Shown: positions 1 through 11,105 of the stretch, in pieces
Layout: every line of letters begins with the position of its first letter
Numbering within the stretch: the stretch's first letter is position 1
Source of the DNA: Cryptomeria japonica
Taxonomy: Eukaryota; Streptophyta; Pinopsida; Cupressales; Cupressaceae
Length of the DNA stretch: 64,000 nt
NCBI RefSeq assembly: GCF_030272615.1
Contig: NC_081406.1
Span: 166,887,521 to 166,951,520 of the forward strand
Direction: 5' to 3'
Position numbers and translations under genes: made by a program
Notes under the pieces: model-generated
Databases searched by the model: none
The model's input: the letters and a program-made list of their open reading frames with translations, nothing else
What the model was told of the DNA's origin: nothing

Positions 1-1106
1 TAGGACACAATTTTGTGTCCTAAGGGGTCCTATGGTGTCCTAAGGGGTCATAGGACACAATATGACCCCTTAGGACACCATAGGACCCCTTATGACACCA
101 TATTGGGTCGTTATGGGTCCTATGGTGTCCTAAGAGATCATATTGTGTCCTACGACCCGTTAGGACACAATTATACGACTCCTTAGGACACCATAGGACC
201 CCTTAGGACACCACATGGTGTCGTTAGAGGTCATATGGTGTCCATAGGGGTCATAAGGGGTCATGGGACACCATATGACCCATTAGACACCAAATTATGT
301 TGTTATGGGTCATATTGTGTCGTAATGGGTCATATTGTGTCATATGACCCCTTAGGACACAATGTGACCCCTTATGACACCATATTGGGTCACTTTGGGT
401 CCTATGGTGTCCTAAGGGGTCATATTGTGTCCTAAGACCCCTTAGGATACCATATGAACCATAACGACACAATTGGGTGTCTTAAGGGTTCATATGGTGT
501 CCTAGAACACCATATGACCCCTAACAACACCATATGGTGTCATAAGGGGTCGTATGTTGTCCTTAGGGGTCATATGGTGTCCCATGAACCCTTATGACCC
601 CTTAGGACACCATATTACCCCTTAAGACACCATATTGGGTCGTTATGGGTCCTATGGTGTCCTAAGGGGTCATATTGTGTCCTACGACCCCTTAGGATGC
701 CATATGACCCCTAACGACACCATATGGTGTCATAAGGAGTCCTATGGTGTCCATAGGGGTCATATGTTATCCTACGACCCCTTAGCACACCATATGAACC
801 CTTAAGACACCATATTGGGTTGTTATGGGTCCTATGGTGTCCTAAGGAATCATATTGTGTCCTATGACCCCTTAGGACACCATATGACCCCTTAAGACAC
901 CAAATTGTGTCGTTATGAGTCATATTGTGTCGTAATGGGTCATATTGTGTCCTAATGGGTCATATTGTGTCATATGACCCCTTGAAGATATCATATGACC
1001 CCTTATGACACCATATTGGGTTGATATGGGTCCTATGGTGTCCTAAGGGGTCATATTGTGTCCTACGACCCCTTAGGACACCATATGATCCATAACGACA
1101 CAATTT
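1..1106. repeat. palindromic GACCC/GGGTC satellite array
   Basis: The stretch is built almost entirely from short modules such as TATGACCCCTTAGGACACC and its reverse complement GGTGTCCTAAGGGGTCATA, alternating on both strands so that the array is full of local palindromes. A longer module (CATATTGGGT..GTTATGGGTCC followed by TATGGTGTCCTAAGG) recurs near 97, 381, 631, 811 and 1011, so a loose higher-order unit of about 180-285 bp is present. Short open frames here translate to repetitive peptides on both strands and are not genes. The array is cut by the window's left edge. Confidence 0.9.
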
Positions 1107-1114
1107 GGTGTCTT

Positions 1115-1230
1115 AATCTCTCTCTCTCCCCCTCCCCTGATGTCTCTCTCTCTCTCTCTCTTCCCTAATATCTCTCCCATTCCTCTCTCTCTCTCTCTCC
1201 CCACTCCCCCTCACCCTCTCCCTCTCCCTT
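1115..1230. repeat. CT-rich microsatellite
   Basis: Runs of CTCTCTCT with CCCTCCCC interruptions follow directly on the satellite array. This is low-complexity polypyrimidine on the plus strand, with no coding signal. Confidence 0.9.
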
Positions 1231-2789
1231 ATATCATATACTAATTTATTTATAAATTAATATATTAAAATATTATATATTAATATATTAATAAACATTA
1301 GATTAATTATGTGCAAATTTAGTTAGTGAATTTACTTATTAAAATCGGATATCCGATTTGTGTTGTAAAATTTTCAAATTTTAAATTTCGACTTGGGAAT
1401 ACTTTGGGATTTGGCTTGGAAGTGACAAGCCTGAAAAGTCAACTGAAAAAACGTGTTTTTTAGTATTCCTTGATTTTCCAGATTTTACACTAGTGGTTGA
1501 CGACTTTTTTTGTAGCCAAAATTGATAAAATGAAAAGGGTTTTTTAAGGATGTTCTCAGCTTTCCAACAATATAAGGCTTGTCTTATTTTGACTTTAATA
1601 AATAATTATTATTTATTTTCTAATTGAATTCTGACAATAGTCCTAATTGATAGACTGATTGAAAAACACTCATAACTTTCAAATGGTATAACATTTTTTG
1701 AATCCGAAACATGCATCACATTCTATGCTTCGTCTACTATAGGGAAAAATAAAAATAAAATAAAATTCGTAAGGTTCTGACCAAGTTAAGGCTGTCAGAC
1801 GTAGGAGTTTCTGAATTTCTAAAAAGTTGTAGTAAAAAATTCATAAATAATTATTTACTTTATAAAAAATTATAAAAAAATATGTGTCACATCCGGACAT
1901 GAGTCTAATACTTATATTATAAATATTATAAAAAAATATTATGATTTGATTGTGATTAGGGTGGTCAGACATACGTCTACTTCTTATCTTTTTCCTAAAA
2001 TTTTAGTACCACTGCATTTGAATTTGAAATTTTCATCAAATAGGATTTTTTTTTCCAAAAAAAAAACTAGTAGCTTAGAAACTACATTCAATTTTCTATA
2101 GATTCTCTTGTTACATATTTTAAATATAATGTTCACAACTTATTCAAATTTTCATGTCAAGTTGCATAACTCTGATTTTTTGAAATTTCATTACCACTTA
2201 AGGGCCTGTTTTGGCACACCATGATCCTGCACATACCCTGTACCAATAGCCGCTCATTTTTTAGATTTTTTGGACCATTATTGGCCTATTTGTGTACTTT
2301 TATTAGTAACCATAGTACACAACTATTGGGGCATTTGTGCATAAGTATTTGCGATTTTAAGTGCATGTTATTGGGACATCTTTAAATAGGTATTGGATGA
2401 CACTTTGAAAAGTGTAATTTTTGACCCTTGTGTGCATAGCAGATCCCACAATGTGCATAATTACTACCCAGAAGCCAAAATGATAACTATAATCAATTAA
2501 GTCGCATGTTGAGACAACACAATAAAAATCATCAAAATTTGATGTATCATTTACAATTTGTGTGCACAAAGTTAGCTACAAGGGCTACTAGTATTCTCCT
2601 ACTAGTTCATTTTAATTCTTTCCCCAAAAAAATGCTACTTTTTTTAAACAAGAAAAGTACTTTCCTTAAGAATTTAATGATTTTTACTAACTATACTTTC
2701 TTCATCAATTAAAGACGAAATCATAATTTTCCAAACAAAGACTAATATTGTTTAATGTAAAATAATATGATCAAAATTAAATCTTTATT
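1231..2789. other. A+T-rich intergenic DNA, no feature seen
   Basis: I see AT-rich sequence with homopolymer runs and no reading frame resembling a known protein. Two short frames of about 70 codons (2357-2569 minus, 2506-2712 plus) have no recognisable domain and are probably chance. Confidence 0.6.
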
Positions 2790-3115
2790 ACTTAGTAATA
2801 TTGATTTAGCATCATCAACATCAGCTATAGAGTTTACACCTACAAGTTGATTAAAAAGGGAACAAAATGTGCTAATATGTTGAACAATATTGTCTCCATC
2901 TTTGATCTTCAAATCAATTTTTTTTTATGGTTAATGGATATTTTAGCACTTGAAGCATGTGAACCAAATAAATAATTAATCCCCTCCCATATTTTCTTTA
3001 ATGCTTTTATTAGATCAATATGCATCAAATAATGCAAAACCAATCAATGTTATGGCCCTATAATCTTTGGTCATCCGTTTTATTGCTTCATTTACATCTT
3101 GCATAGATTTTTAAT
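2790..3115 (-). pseudogene. Ty1/copia gag relic (UBN2-type)
   Basis: Read on the minus strand, the region gives pieces typical of copia Gag polyproteins: MQDVNEAIKRMTKDYRAIT, then ALKKIWEGINYLFGSHASSAK, then LKIKDGDNIVQHISTFCSLF followed by NQLVGVNSIADVDDAK. They are separated by stops and frame changes. The order and wording match the UBN2 / retrotran_gag_2 domain (a 'W..L...Y.S.S.AK....L..L.M.....I..H...F..L...L' pattern). It is a short isolated fragment with no LTR, protease or zinc knuckle found around it. Family assignment is from motif recognition only. Confidence 0.65.
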
Positions 3116-4660
3116 AGTTCAATCACAATTTACCTCTAAAAAATTCAGTCAGAAGTAATTGTATCTTTATCTACCATGCATGACAATTGTAACCTTCAAA
3201 TTTAGTAATGATAACTAATTTTTCCGTGTTAATAATTGAACTACTCTAAAAGATCTAAACAACTTCAAAGGTTTGTAGTCAAGAAAATATTTATAAATCT
3301 TTATATGTGCCTAATGGATGCTAGAAAAATCACACACACCAACATATTTTTGTGTAAAATAAATTCATGCATATCTTTAGGAACGTACCTCCCAATGTCC
3401 TTTGACCTTGCATGTGTCTTATACCTATCGAGAGTCTTTAATCCACAAACCACTAATTGATGCAAGCTCCACTAGGTGACAACAATATTAAAAAATATCT
3501 ATTCATCCAAATCAATGATTTATCTTATATCTCCTTAAATTTTTACTACTCCTACTCCTCTCTCCTTTCTTCTCCTTCACATTTTATAACCCCACTTATA
3601 AATTGCATATGTTTTAACCTATGACTACTTGAAATAAAAACAACGATTTTGAAAGTTATAAACCATTTACTCTTCCCTCCTCATTTATTTATAATTATAA
3701 TAGATGAAAATTATGGTTTCACCATAGAATGTAGTAAAACCATCAATTTTTGTTTAATTATCAACACATTAGGGAAAAATGGAATTTGATAGATCCAATC
3801 TTGATAGATCTAGATTCTGATCAAATTCCTAGTTTCCTAGATGGAGTTTTTATTTCCTTTGAAATTGAATTGAATTTGAATTAATTGAAGATTAGGGTAC
3901 AATGGTGGATTATTGAAGAAATTATGCATAAACAATTAGCTACAGTCATCCAATGGAGCCACAAACCTGGATTTGACCAATAGATGAATGTTCAAATCTG
4001 TTCCCAGACGTTCGACCTGAATTGTCAAGATTGAGGTGGTGATCGTCTTGGTCCTTTGAACTTTTCACCATCCAAAGAGGAACTTATTTGTCTTTGTGAT
4101 TCTTGTCGTTCCTCTAAAATGCATCTCTGTACCTGTTCTTGCATACAATGAAAAGGGGAAAATTGTTAGGAATAGGGATTTGCCTTAGGTCAAACCCTTG
4201 TGTTGGAATTAACCATGGAATAGAATTGAAATATAAATGAAATATTATAATGAAATGTTTTTCTTTTTTGAGAAAGGCTAAAAATATTTGAGACACTAAT
4301 GATATACCTATTAATGAAGTTTTGTTCAAGGAATTGGGGTTTCATGTAGATAGCCTTCATAAAAAATAGAACATGAATGTTATTTCCAATTCTTGAATCT
4401 TGACTTCACTTCTGCTCCAATGCTTGATAGAAAACTGATTACTTGCTCACTTGAATTTTCTAGGATGTAATTGAGATCTTGAATTCAAATTATGAGTATT
4501 TGGTTTTAAAATGAGAGGGGTAGACCTCCTTTTATACATGCTAGTCGAAAAACAAATTAAATTTTTGACACAAGATAACACGGGATCTAGGCTCCCACTC
4601 AAACTAAGTGACCGTTATGAGGCCCCAAAATGGACCCTTTTTTAAAGAACCATCGCGCTA
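3116..4660. other. A+T-rich flank; probable old LTR-type sequence at its right end
   Basis: No convincing gene is seen. The less AT-rich part from about 4530 to 4665 reads continuously into 9972-10140 if the copia element between them is removed. That host sequence (..GCTAGGCAC|..CCTGGTCTTGGAGG..) looks like an older repeat, perhaps an LTR, but I could not find a partner copy. Confidence 0.4.
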
Positions 4661-4665
4661 GGCAC
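4661..4665. repeat. target-site duplication, left copy
   Basis: GGCAC abuts the left LTR; AGCAC abuts the right LTR at 9967-9971. Four of five bases agree, as expected for an old 5-bp copia duplication. Confidence 0.75.
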
Positions 4666-4847
4666 TGTTACAAGAAGGTAATTGGTAAAAAATTGATTGT
4701 ATTTACAATGAGCAAGAACACTCAATAAATAATGTACAAGAAAATACAAAATAGAAAGTTTCTAACATGAAACTTAGAGATAGATCGAATACAATATATT
4801 ACATGATTGAGCATTAATAAGTAACTTAGGAAAACATTATGTTAATA
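4666..4847 (-). repeat. 3' LTR of copia element
   Basis: This 182-bp sequence starts TGTTACAAGAAGG on the plus strand and ends ATGTTAATA. It aligns end to end with 9785-9966 without gaps and with about 14 substitutions. In element orientation it begins TATTAACAT and ends TTGTAACA, an imperfect TG..CA. Confidence 0.95.
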
Positions 4848-4858
4848 CCCTCCCTTAA
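4848..4858 (-). promoter_or_regulatory. polypurine tract of copia element
   Basis: On the minus strand the bases just before the 3' LTR read TTAAGGGAGGG, a classic purine primer for plus-strand DNA synthesis in LTR retrotransposons, directly abutting the LTR. Confidence 0.85.
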
Positions 4859-4936
4859 TTCTCAATCTATAAACAACACCAAGCCGACCCCTGAATTTAG
4901 CAAACTTATCTAGGCTGAGAGACTTGGTGAGAATGT

Positions 4937-5438
4937 CTACAATTTGATCCATAGTTGGAACATACTACTACTGAATTGAGTTGTCTTCAACAAGCTTTTT
5001 GATGAAGTGACAATGAGTTTCCACATGCTTGGTTCTTTCATGGAAGATGGGATTATTGACAAGTTCGAGCACTCCTTGATAATCATAGAACAAGGGAGTC
5101 GGACCTGCTTGAGATATTTGCATATCCGCAATCATTCAACGAAGCCAAACTACCTCACATGCTACCTTAACTGCTCCCCGATACTTTGCGTCTGTCAAGA
5201 AGAGAGCCACTCCCTGTTGCTTTTTACTAGTCCATGTGACTACAATAGATCCCAAACTGAACACATACCCAGATGTTGATTTCCTGTCATTAACCAAACC
5301 TCCCCAATCTAAATCTATGGAACCACTGAGTCGAGGACCGTGACTCCTAGTGTAAAGAATCTCATAATCAGAAGTGCCCTTCACATAACACAACACAAGC
5401 TTCGTTGCGACCCAATGATCAACCGTGGGGGATTTCAT
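4937..5438 (-). pseudogene. copia RNase H domain, broken
   Basis: Minus-strand frames give the end of RT/start of RNase H (VATKLVLCYVKGTSDYEILY), then GSIDLDWGGLVNDRKSTSGYVF and the characteristic SKKQ..VAL..TDAKYRGA..ACEVVWLR block of copia RNase H. The consensus 'YSDADWAG..DDRKSTSGY' has become 'SIDLDWGGLVNDRKSTSGY', so the first aspartate region is altered. The frame ends early and a short frame from 5131 to 4937 carries the C-terminal part. The domain lies between RT and the 3' LTR as expected. It is non-functional as written. Confidence 0.85.
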
Positions 5439-6480
5439 GAAGCGTGAATGTAGCTCACTAAAAAATTGAGATAAGGTCTTGCAATAGTGAGATAGATGAG
5501 ACTAGCCACTAGTTTCCTGAATATTGTTTCATGTACAGGAGGAGAATCAGACTTGGCTGACAACTTCAGTCCTATCTCCATAGGCATGGAAGCAGGTTTA
5601 CAATCCTGCATTCGAAAATTTTCAAGCAAGTTCTTAACATTCTTAGGCTGAGAAACAAAAATGCTACCATCAGTCTACCAAACCTCAGCACCTAAACAAT
5701 AATGGAGAAGCCCCAAATCTGTCATATCAAAAGTCTTGCACAGGTCTTGTTTGATTTCTGCAATCAAATGTGTTGAACTATAGTAATGATCAAGTCATCC
5801 ACATAGACAACAAGAAAGAGAACATCATCACCAGAGTGTTTGATATACAGATTACTATAATAAGGGCAACACTAAAAACCATGAGAAACCAAGTACTGAT
5901 CAATCTTGATATACCACACTCGAGGATCTTGTTTGAGTCCATAGAGTGCTTTCTTGAGTCTATATACTTGATGTTCTTTACCGGCAACTTTGAAACCAAG
6001 AGGTTGTGTCATGTAGACTTCTTCCTACAACTCACCATTCAGGAAGAAACTCTTAACATCCATTTGATGGAATTTCCATCCAAACTGAGCTACAATAGCG
6101 AGAAGAATATGAAATGTACTCATCTTGGCAGTAGCAGAAAAAGTCTCCTCATAATCAATGCCCTACCATTGTGTGAATCCTTAAGAAACTAATCTATCCT
6201 TATATTTATCTAAGGTACCCTCTATATGATACTAGATTTTATACACCCATTTGTAGCTAATGGGCTTCTTCCCTAGAGGAAGATCAGAGAGAACCCAGAT
6301 GTTGTTCTTTAGAAGGCTCTGGTATTTTGCGTCCATTGCATGTTCCCACTCCGAAATCCCTTTTGCCTCTGTATAGGTCTGAGGCTCATAAATGCTATGA
6401 ATGTTGGCCATAAGAGAAAAATTTACTGTAGATTGTCATTTTCTCTTGTTCTAGGACAATCTACCCTCAATGAGCTCATC
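5435..6480 (-). pseudogene. copia reverse transcriptase, broken
   Basis: The YVDDLIIT catalytic motif is intact on the minus strand at 5782-5805. Downstream in the element direction, the frame 5629-5435 carries NFRMQDCKPASMPMEIGLKL and SLIYLTIARPYLNF, the usual copia RT/RNase H connection. Upstream, the sequence back to about 6480 reads as RT fingers and palm in several frames interrupted by stops (for example around 5880-6190, where a plus-strand open frame of 140 codons is only a shadow). RT would copy the element RNA into DNA inside Gag particles. The frame damage means this copy could not make the enzyme. Confidence 0.85.
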
Positions 6481-6756
6481 GGGATGAAGATCACTGATGG
6501 CCTTAGCTCACCATTTTGGCTGAAGAGTAGAAGTGCCAACATCAAATGAAGGAGGAATAATAGGAACTGGAGGTGGAACTAGTACAGGTGGAAGATTAGC
6601 ATCACCTGGAGGAAATTTAGGTAGTGCATCATCAAATTCAGAATCTGCATCATCCCTCCCATCAGGTGAACCAAATGGAAGACTTACACCCAAATCAAAA
6701 GCCTTCAAAGGCTGATCCTTAGAATGATGCTTAGATAAGGAAAGCTAAAAAGGTCC

Positions 6757-7758
6757 TCATTCTTCATCAAAGGCAACATCACAACTAAAGATAAGACAAT
6801 CAATGTCTACATCAATCAACAAGCAAGCCTTGTGGTTGTCACTGTACCCTGTAAGCATAAGCCTATAACTCTTGGAATCCAACTTGGAGTGCTTGGCATC
6901 TAGAATCCATACATATGCAAGAGAGCCAAAATATTTCAAATGACTAATCTTAGGTTTGCTACCAATCCAGGCTTCCTCGGGAGTCTTCCCCTTAACAACA
7001 TGAGTGGGAGACCTATTAAGGAGATAGATTGCAATAAACACTTCTTTTGCCTAATATTTCTTAGGAACATTTTTGTGTTCTAACATAGACCTATCCATTT
7101 ATGTAATGGTGTAGTTACGAAGTTCTACAATTTTGTTTTGCTGAGGGGTGTATGGTGTGGTTAACTAACATTTTATGTCATGTGTATCACATAAATTGGA
7201 GAAATTAGTAGAACAAAACTCCCCCCCATTATTAGACCTAAGAGTAATAATAGAACAACCAGACTCTTTTTCTACTAAGCCCTTAAATTTTAGAAATATA
7301 GGAAACACATCTAATTTCTGTCTAATAAAGTACACCCACATTTTACAACTATAATCATCAACAAAAAGTAATAAATACCCGCACCCAGTAACAAAAGGAG
7401 TATTCATTGGACCACATACATCAACATGGACCAACTGTTGTACCTTAGAGGCTTGTTGTAAGTCACCATCCTTGAATGGTGTCCTGTGTTGGTTCCCAAC
7501 CTGACAAGCTTCACAAACTCAAAAATTCTAAGTTTGAATTTCAGGTAGGCCACGTACTAAGTCTTCGTGAACAAGATGAACAAGGTAGTGAATGTTTAGA
7601 TGACCATATCGTTGATTCCATAAAGTAGTGATGGAGGAGGGTTTAGCTGCAAAAACATGCTCAAGAAAATCACCCGTATCCAAAAGTCTGTATACACCAT
7701 GATCCTCAATGCCAACAACTATAGTAGTGTGTGTCACATGATCAATAATAAAACACAA
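6757..7758 (-). pseudogene. copia GAG-pre-integrase and integrase, broken
   Basis: Three minus-strand frames follow one another. 7758-7528 holds the pre-integrase segment (TTLWNQRYGHLNIHYLVHLV, matching the usual 'LWH.RLGH.....L..L'). 7434-7165 holds the catalytic core with VHVDVCGPMNTP, YLLLFVDDYSCKMWVYF and LRSNNGGEF. 7041-6757 holds the C-terminal part with IYLLNRSPTHVVKGKTPEEAW and ISHLKYFGSLAYVW. The second catalytic aspartate (normally SDNGGEF) is asparagine here, so the core is inactive in addition to the frame breaks. Confidence 0.9.
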
Positions 7759-7825
7759 GTGTGAGCATTGGATATCATATCAAGTTGAGGAGAATGTCAC
7801 ATAATCCGACTCACAAAGAGAAGGT

Positions 7826-8167
7826 TCAATTCCATGCCAAGAATGTAGTATACATTAGGAATATAAGATTCCTCCCACCCGATTGTATTTGAACGTTGCC
7901 CTTGCCGACAATGGTATACTCTTCACCTCCTCCAAATATGATTGAATCAGTATAGGGAGAGAATTTTGTAAACCAATCATACTTGTGAGTGAAATGCCGA
8001 GGAGCACCAAAATCTATATACCAGGCATAAGACTTCACATGGTTTGCAGGTCTTTTAGCCATGAAGGTGTAAAAGGAAGACTCTTTCCGCTCTATGTGCT
8101 TAGCGACATTCACTTTAGGATGAGACCTCCATGCTTCCGCTGTTCGAAAGCTATCTGATTGCAACAA
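7826..8167 (-). pseudogene. copia aspartic protease region, decayed
   Basis: The frame carries WYIDFGAPRHFTHKYDWF, which aligns with the copia protease signature 'W.IDSGAS.H.T...'. The catalytic triplet DSG is DFG here, and the following Ser is Pro. It then continues with IIFGGGEEYTIVGKGNVQI, the usual second half of the domain. It sits between the zinc-knuckle relic and the integrase, as in intact elements. Confidence 0.85.
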
Positions 8168-8926
8168 TCCTTGATCATATGGCCATATTTAATTATAATA
8201 ATAGTTGCATTGAACCTTGTTTTTCGAACCATCTTGAGATTGACTAGAGCCCTTTTGCTGAGATGACTAAGAGGACTGAGTTTTTCCTTTATCCTTGTGA
8301 AAGGATTTAGCTGTGAAGGCTTTCCATAAGGAGGACAAAGTGGCACTGCTACCAAACTATTATTTCCAATGATCCTACTGCAGAAGTTTGGTGCACAACT
8401 CTGGAAATTTCAAATCAACATTCGTTGAGGTAATGTTGAGAGTTTTTATGAAGTGCTTGTAGGATTTTGGTAGACTCTTCGGGGTTATTACTACCATATC
8501 ATCTTCCTCCATTTTTCAACCAATAGCTTCAAGCTGATCTTTAATGTCCTTAATCTTCTTGAGATGCTTCTAGTTCTTCAAGATGGAGAACAACCAGTTC
8601 TTTAGGAAGAACGTTCAACTTTTGTCGGATGTCTCATGCAATTCCTTTAGATGCTTCCAGATCTTTTATGCTAATTTACTAGAAGGAATTTGAGGCAATT
8701 GGTCATCTATGATGGAAATATTAAGGAGCATGACGACTTCTCAATTTCGGTAATCAAACTTGTCCTGATCTAATCCGGTTATAGAAGGACAAGATTCTTT
8801 TCCCAAAACAAGATCATCAAGGCGACAATATTCAAAAATAGTCAACATGCACTGCTTCTAGGTGTTATAATTCTTGTCATTAAATATTTGACTGCCTTCC
8901 AACATTAAGTTGGTCAATAACGCCAT
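8110..8926 (-). pseudogene. copia gag with decayed zinc knuckle
   Basis: Reading begins at an ATG at 8926 on the minus strand: MALLTNLMLEGSQIFNDKNY, the typical start of copia Gag ahead of its UBN2 domain. It continues with stops through ITGLDQDKFDYRNREVVMLL and later IKDIKDQLEAIG. The frame 8355-8110 ends with IIIKYGHMIKDCCNQ, a CCHC knuckle in which the first two cysteines are lost but GH...C remains. Gag would form the particle and package RNA. I see at least four in-frame stops, so it is dead. Confidence 0.75.
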
Positions 8927-9772
8927 CTTGCACACTTCCCAATGCAAAAAAATGAGAAATCAGAAAAGGTGTGAATCTAAAACAAAGGCAAAATCAAGTA
9001 CAAAATTCAAAAAATAAATGAAGTACAGTTGGCATGAAACCCAAGGTAAAATTTTGATAGACGCAAAAAATATAACGATGACCCAGAAAAGAGAATAAAA
9101 AACCTAGAAGGAATCTGGTGTCTGATTTTCAAAAGAAGCAATTAATAGAGAGTTTTCGTCAAAACCCTAATCGTAGGTCTAAAAAAAACTTAGGTTGAAA
9201 ATGAAGTAGAAAACCCTAGTCGTGTGTTGCAGATGACGTGTGAAAAATCACATCACGAGAAGCAAAGAAGTGGTGAAAATCCATCGCTTAGACAACCAAA
9301 AAATGGTAGAAAAATCCACAAAAAATATTGCCGCCGCCACCAAAGAGCTCCACTAAAAAAAATTGCAAAATTAAATCACGCAAAAACAGAAGATGAAATC
9401 ATGCAAAAAATCGTGATTAGGCCAACAATAGAGGATCATGCATAGGCAGAAAGTCGTGCCTGAGGGAAAAATCTGCCACATTGCAAAAAAAAGATTGCGT
9501 GGCGAAAAGAAGCTTTGCACGATATCAATTGCGGGTGTAGAAAAAATTACAGGAGACGCAATTGGGTTTTGTCATGCGAGTATATGGAGAAGGGTTTCAT
9601 CCCTTGTCGTGATTTGCAGTGAGATCTAGAAACATTATGCAAACCTACACGATGAAAGAAAACCCACGAACCAGAAAATAGATCACCCTAAGAAAAACGT
9701 TTTTCCAAAAAGCTAAAAAATTTCTTGCGAAATTTTACTGGAAACAAACCGCCCAAAAAAATTAAAATCAAT
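8927..9772 (-). other. copia 5' untranslated leader
   Basis: Between the gag start and the PBS there is about 850 bp without a Gag-like frame. Two plus-strand open frames here (9224-9445, 9438-9629) read as basic, low-complexity peptides without a recognisable domain. They are antisense to the element, and I regard them as chance. Confidence 0.5.
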
Positions 9773-9784
9773 GCTCTGATACCA
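9773..9784 (-). promoter_or_regulatory. primer-binding site (tRNA-iMet type)
   Basis: On the minus strand the 12 bases read TGGTATCAGAGC, the classic plant copia primer-binding site complementary to the 3' end of initiator methionine tRNA. It directly abuts the inner end of the 5' LTR. Confidence 0.95.
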
Positions 9785-9966
9785 TATTACGAGAAGGTAA
9801 TTGGTAAAAAAATGATTGTATTTACAATGAGCAAGAACACTCAATAAATAATGTACAAGAAAATACAAAGTAGAAAGTTTCTAACAAGAAACTTAGAGAA
9901 AGACCAAATACAATGTATTACATGATTAAGCGTTAATAATTAACTTAGCAAAATATTATGTTAATA
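9785..9966 (-). repeat. 5' LTR of copia element
   Basis: This is the 182-bp partner of 4666-4847, ungapped. It should hold the element promoter, but I see no convincing TATA box in such a short LTR. Confidence 0.95.
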
Positions 9967-9971
9967 AGCAC
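9967..9971. repeat. target-site duplication, right copy
   Basis: AGCAC abuts the right LTR and pairs with GGCAC at 4661-4665. The first base differs. Confidence 0.75.
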
Positions 9972-11100
9972 CCTGGTCTTGGAGGTGAGGGTCCCAGGGT
10001 TAAGGGGGAAAAGTGTTGATAGTGAAAGAAATTGAGTTTGGTGATTGGTGTGAGCAGAATCAGAGGTTCAATCAGGCCTTAGAGGACGAATGCCAAAGTG
10101 AGGCCTGTGCGAGGACAAAATTGTAGGTGAGTACAATTTAGGACACTACAATAATATGGAAATTGAATCCTTCAAGGAAAAGAAAATGAATCATGTCTCC
10201 TAGCACTCGACCTAATCATCTATTGTCCTCTTCTTATCTTTCCTCAATAATCCAAATCACATCTCTTCCTATTAATTTTTGGGCCAATACAGTTAGCGTT
10301 TATAATGCAAAATCTGAGGATTGTATCTAAAAAATAAAATTTGCATTCATGCCATAATACTTTCAAATAGCTTGTAGTTTTTAGGGTAAAAAATAGATCT
10401 CCACATAGTAGATATCGGAAATAAATTAAATTAAAATTAATTTGTGTCTTTCACAATTTCTATACATTTTTATCTCAATCCCTAATTGCTTCAACTGACT
10501 CAATAACAATAGTTTTCCCTAATAGAACTTCACAATCACAAAAATAGCTATGCTTTGATTCCATGTTAAAAAATGATAGAGAAAATACAAATCATACCAT
10601 TTTTACAAAAACAACATATGTATTGCTTTCAATTAGATGATATTACATTTTAAATGTACATTGTCTTTACAAAGCCATTATTTTCTCATAAAACTATCCA
10701 AACTTTCTTACAAGAAAGTAACTCCCCAACCAAATATAACATTAACATTTGTTTATTTATTGACTAAACTAACCTATATACTAAGATATTGATGAAATAA
10801 ATAGAACACTTTCCCTCTTATATTTATCTATTGCTCTCTATCACTCCTCTATCTCCATCCCTTGTTTTCCCCTCTTTATCTCTCATTCTCTCCCCCTCCC
10901 TCTCTATCTCTCTTTTATTTCTATTTCACTCTCACTTTCTTATGTGAGACCTTAAAAGTTATATGTTTTCGGAATTGATTATGACTATGTCAAGTTGTAG
11001 GAGTGATGAGAAAAATGTAGAAGGGTTTGGGATGTGTTTTTGAAAAAAATCATCTTATAGTAAATTAAAATCTTAATTTTTGGTGATTTTACAACTTGCA
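9972..11100. other. intergenic DNA with old-repeat flank and a pyrimidine-rich patch
   Basis: 9972-10140 is the right half of the sequence the copia element jumped into. The rest is AT-rich, with a CT-rich patch at about 10830-10930. No gene is seen. Confidence 0.5.
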
Positions 11101-11105
11101 TAATA

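Larger units (their letters stand above)
4666..9966 (-). mobile_element. near-complete Ty1/copia retrotransposon, decayed
   Basis: A 5301-bp element on the minus strand with every structural landmark of a plant copia element. It has two 182-bp LTRs (4666-4847 and 9785-9966). A PBS that is a 12-base match to the 3' end of initiator methionine tRNA lies immediately inside the right-hand (5') LTR. A polypurine tract lies immediately inside the left-hand (3') LTR, and a 5-bp target duplication flanks it (GGCAC / AGCAC). Internal order on the minus strand is gag, zinc knuckle relic, protease, integrase, reverse transcriptase, RNase H, which is the copia order. All open frames are short because of stops and frameshifts. 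By eye I count about 14 differences between the two LTRs (about 92% identity), so it is not recent. The LTRs are unusually short for a full-length copia element. Confidence 0.93.

Noticed and set aside
1-1106. CRISPR-like array of direct repeats
   Set aside because: Repeats are palindromic, in both orientations, without equal-length unique spacers, and the DNA is clearly plant nuclear.
5770-6192. 140-codon plus-strand open frame
   Set aside because: It is antisense to the copia reverse transcriptase, whose YVDDLIIT motif lies on the other strand.
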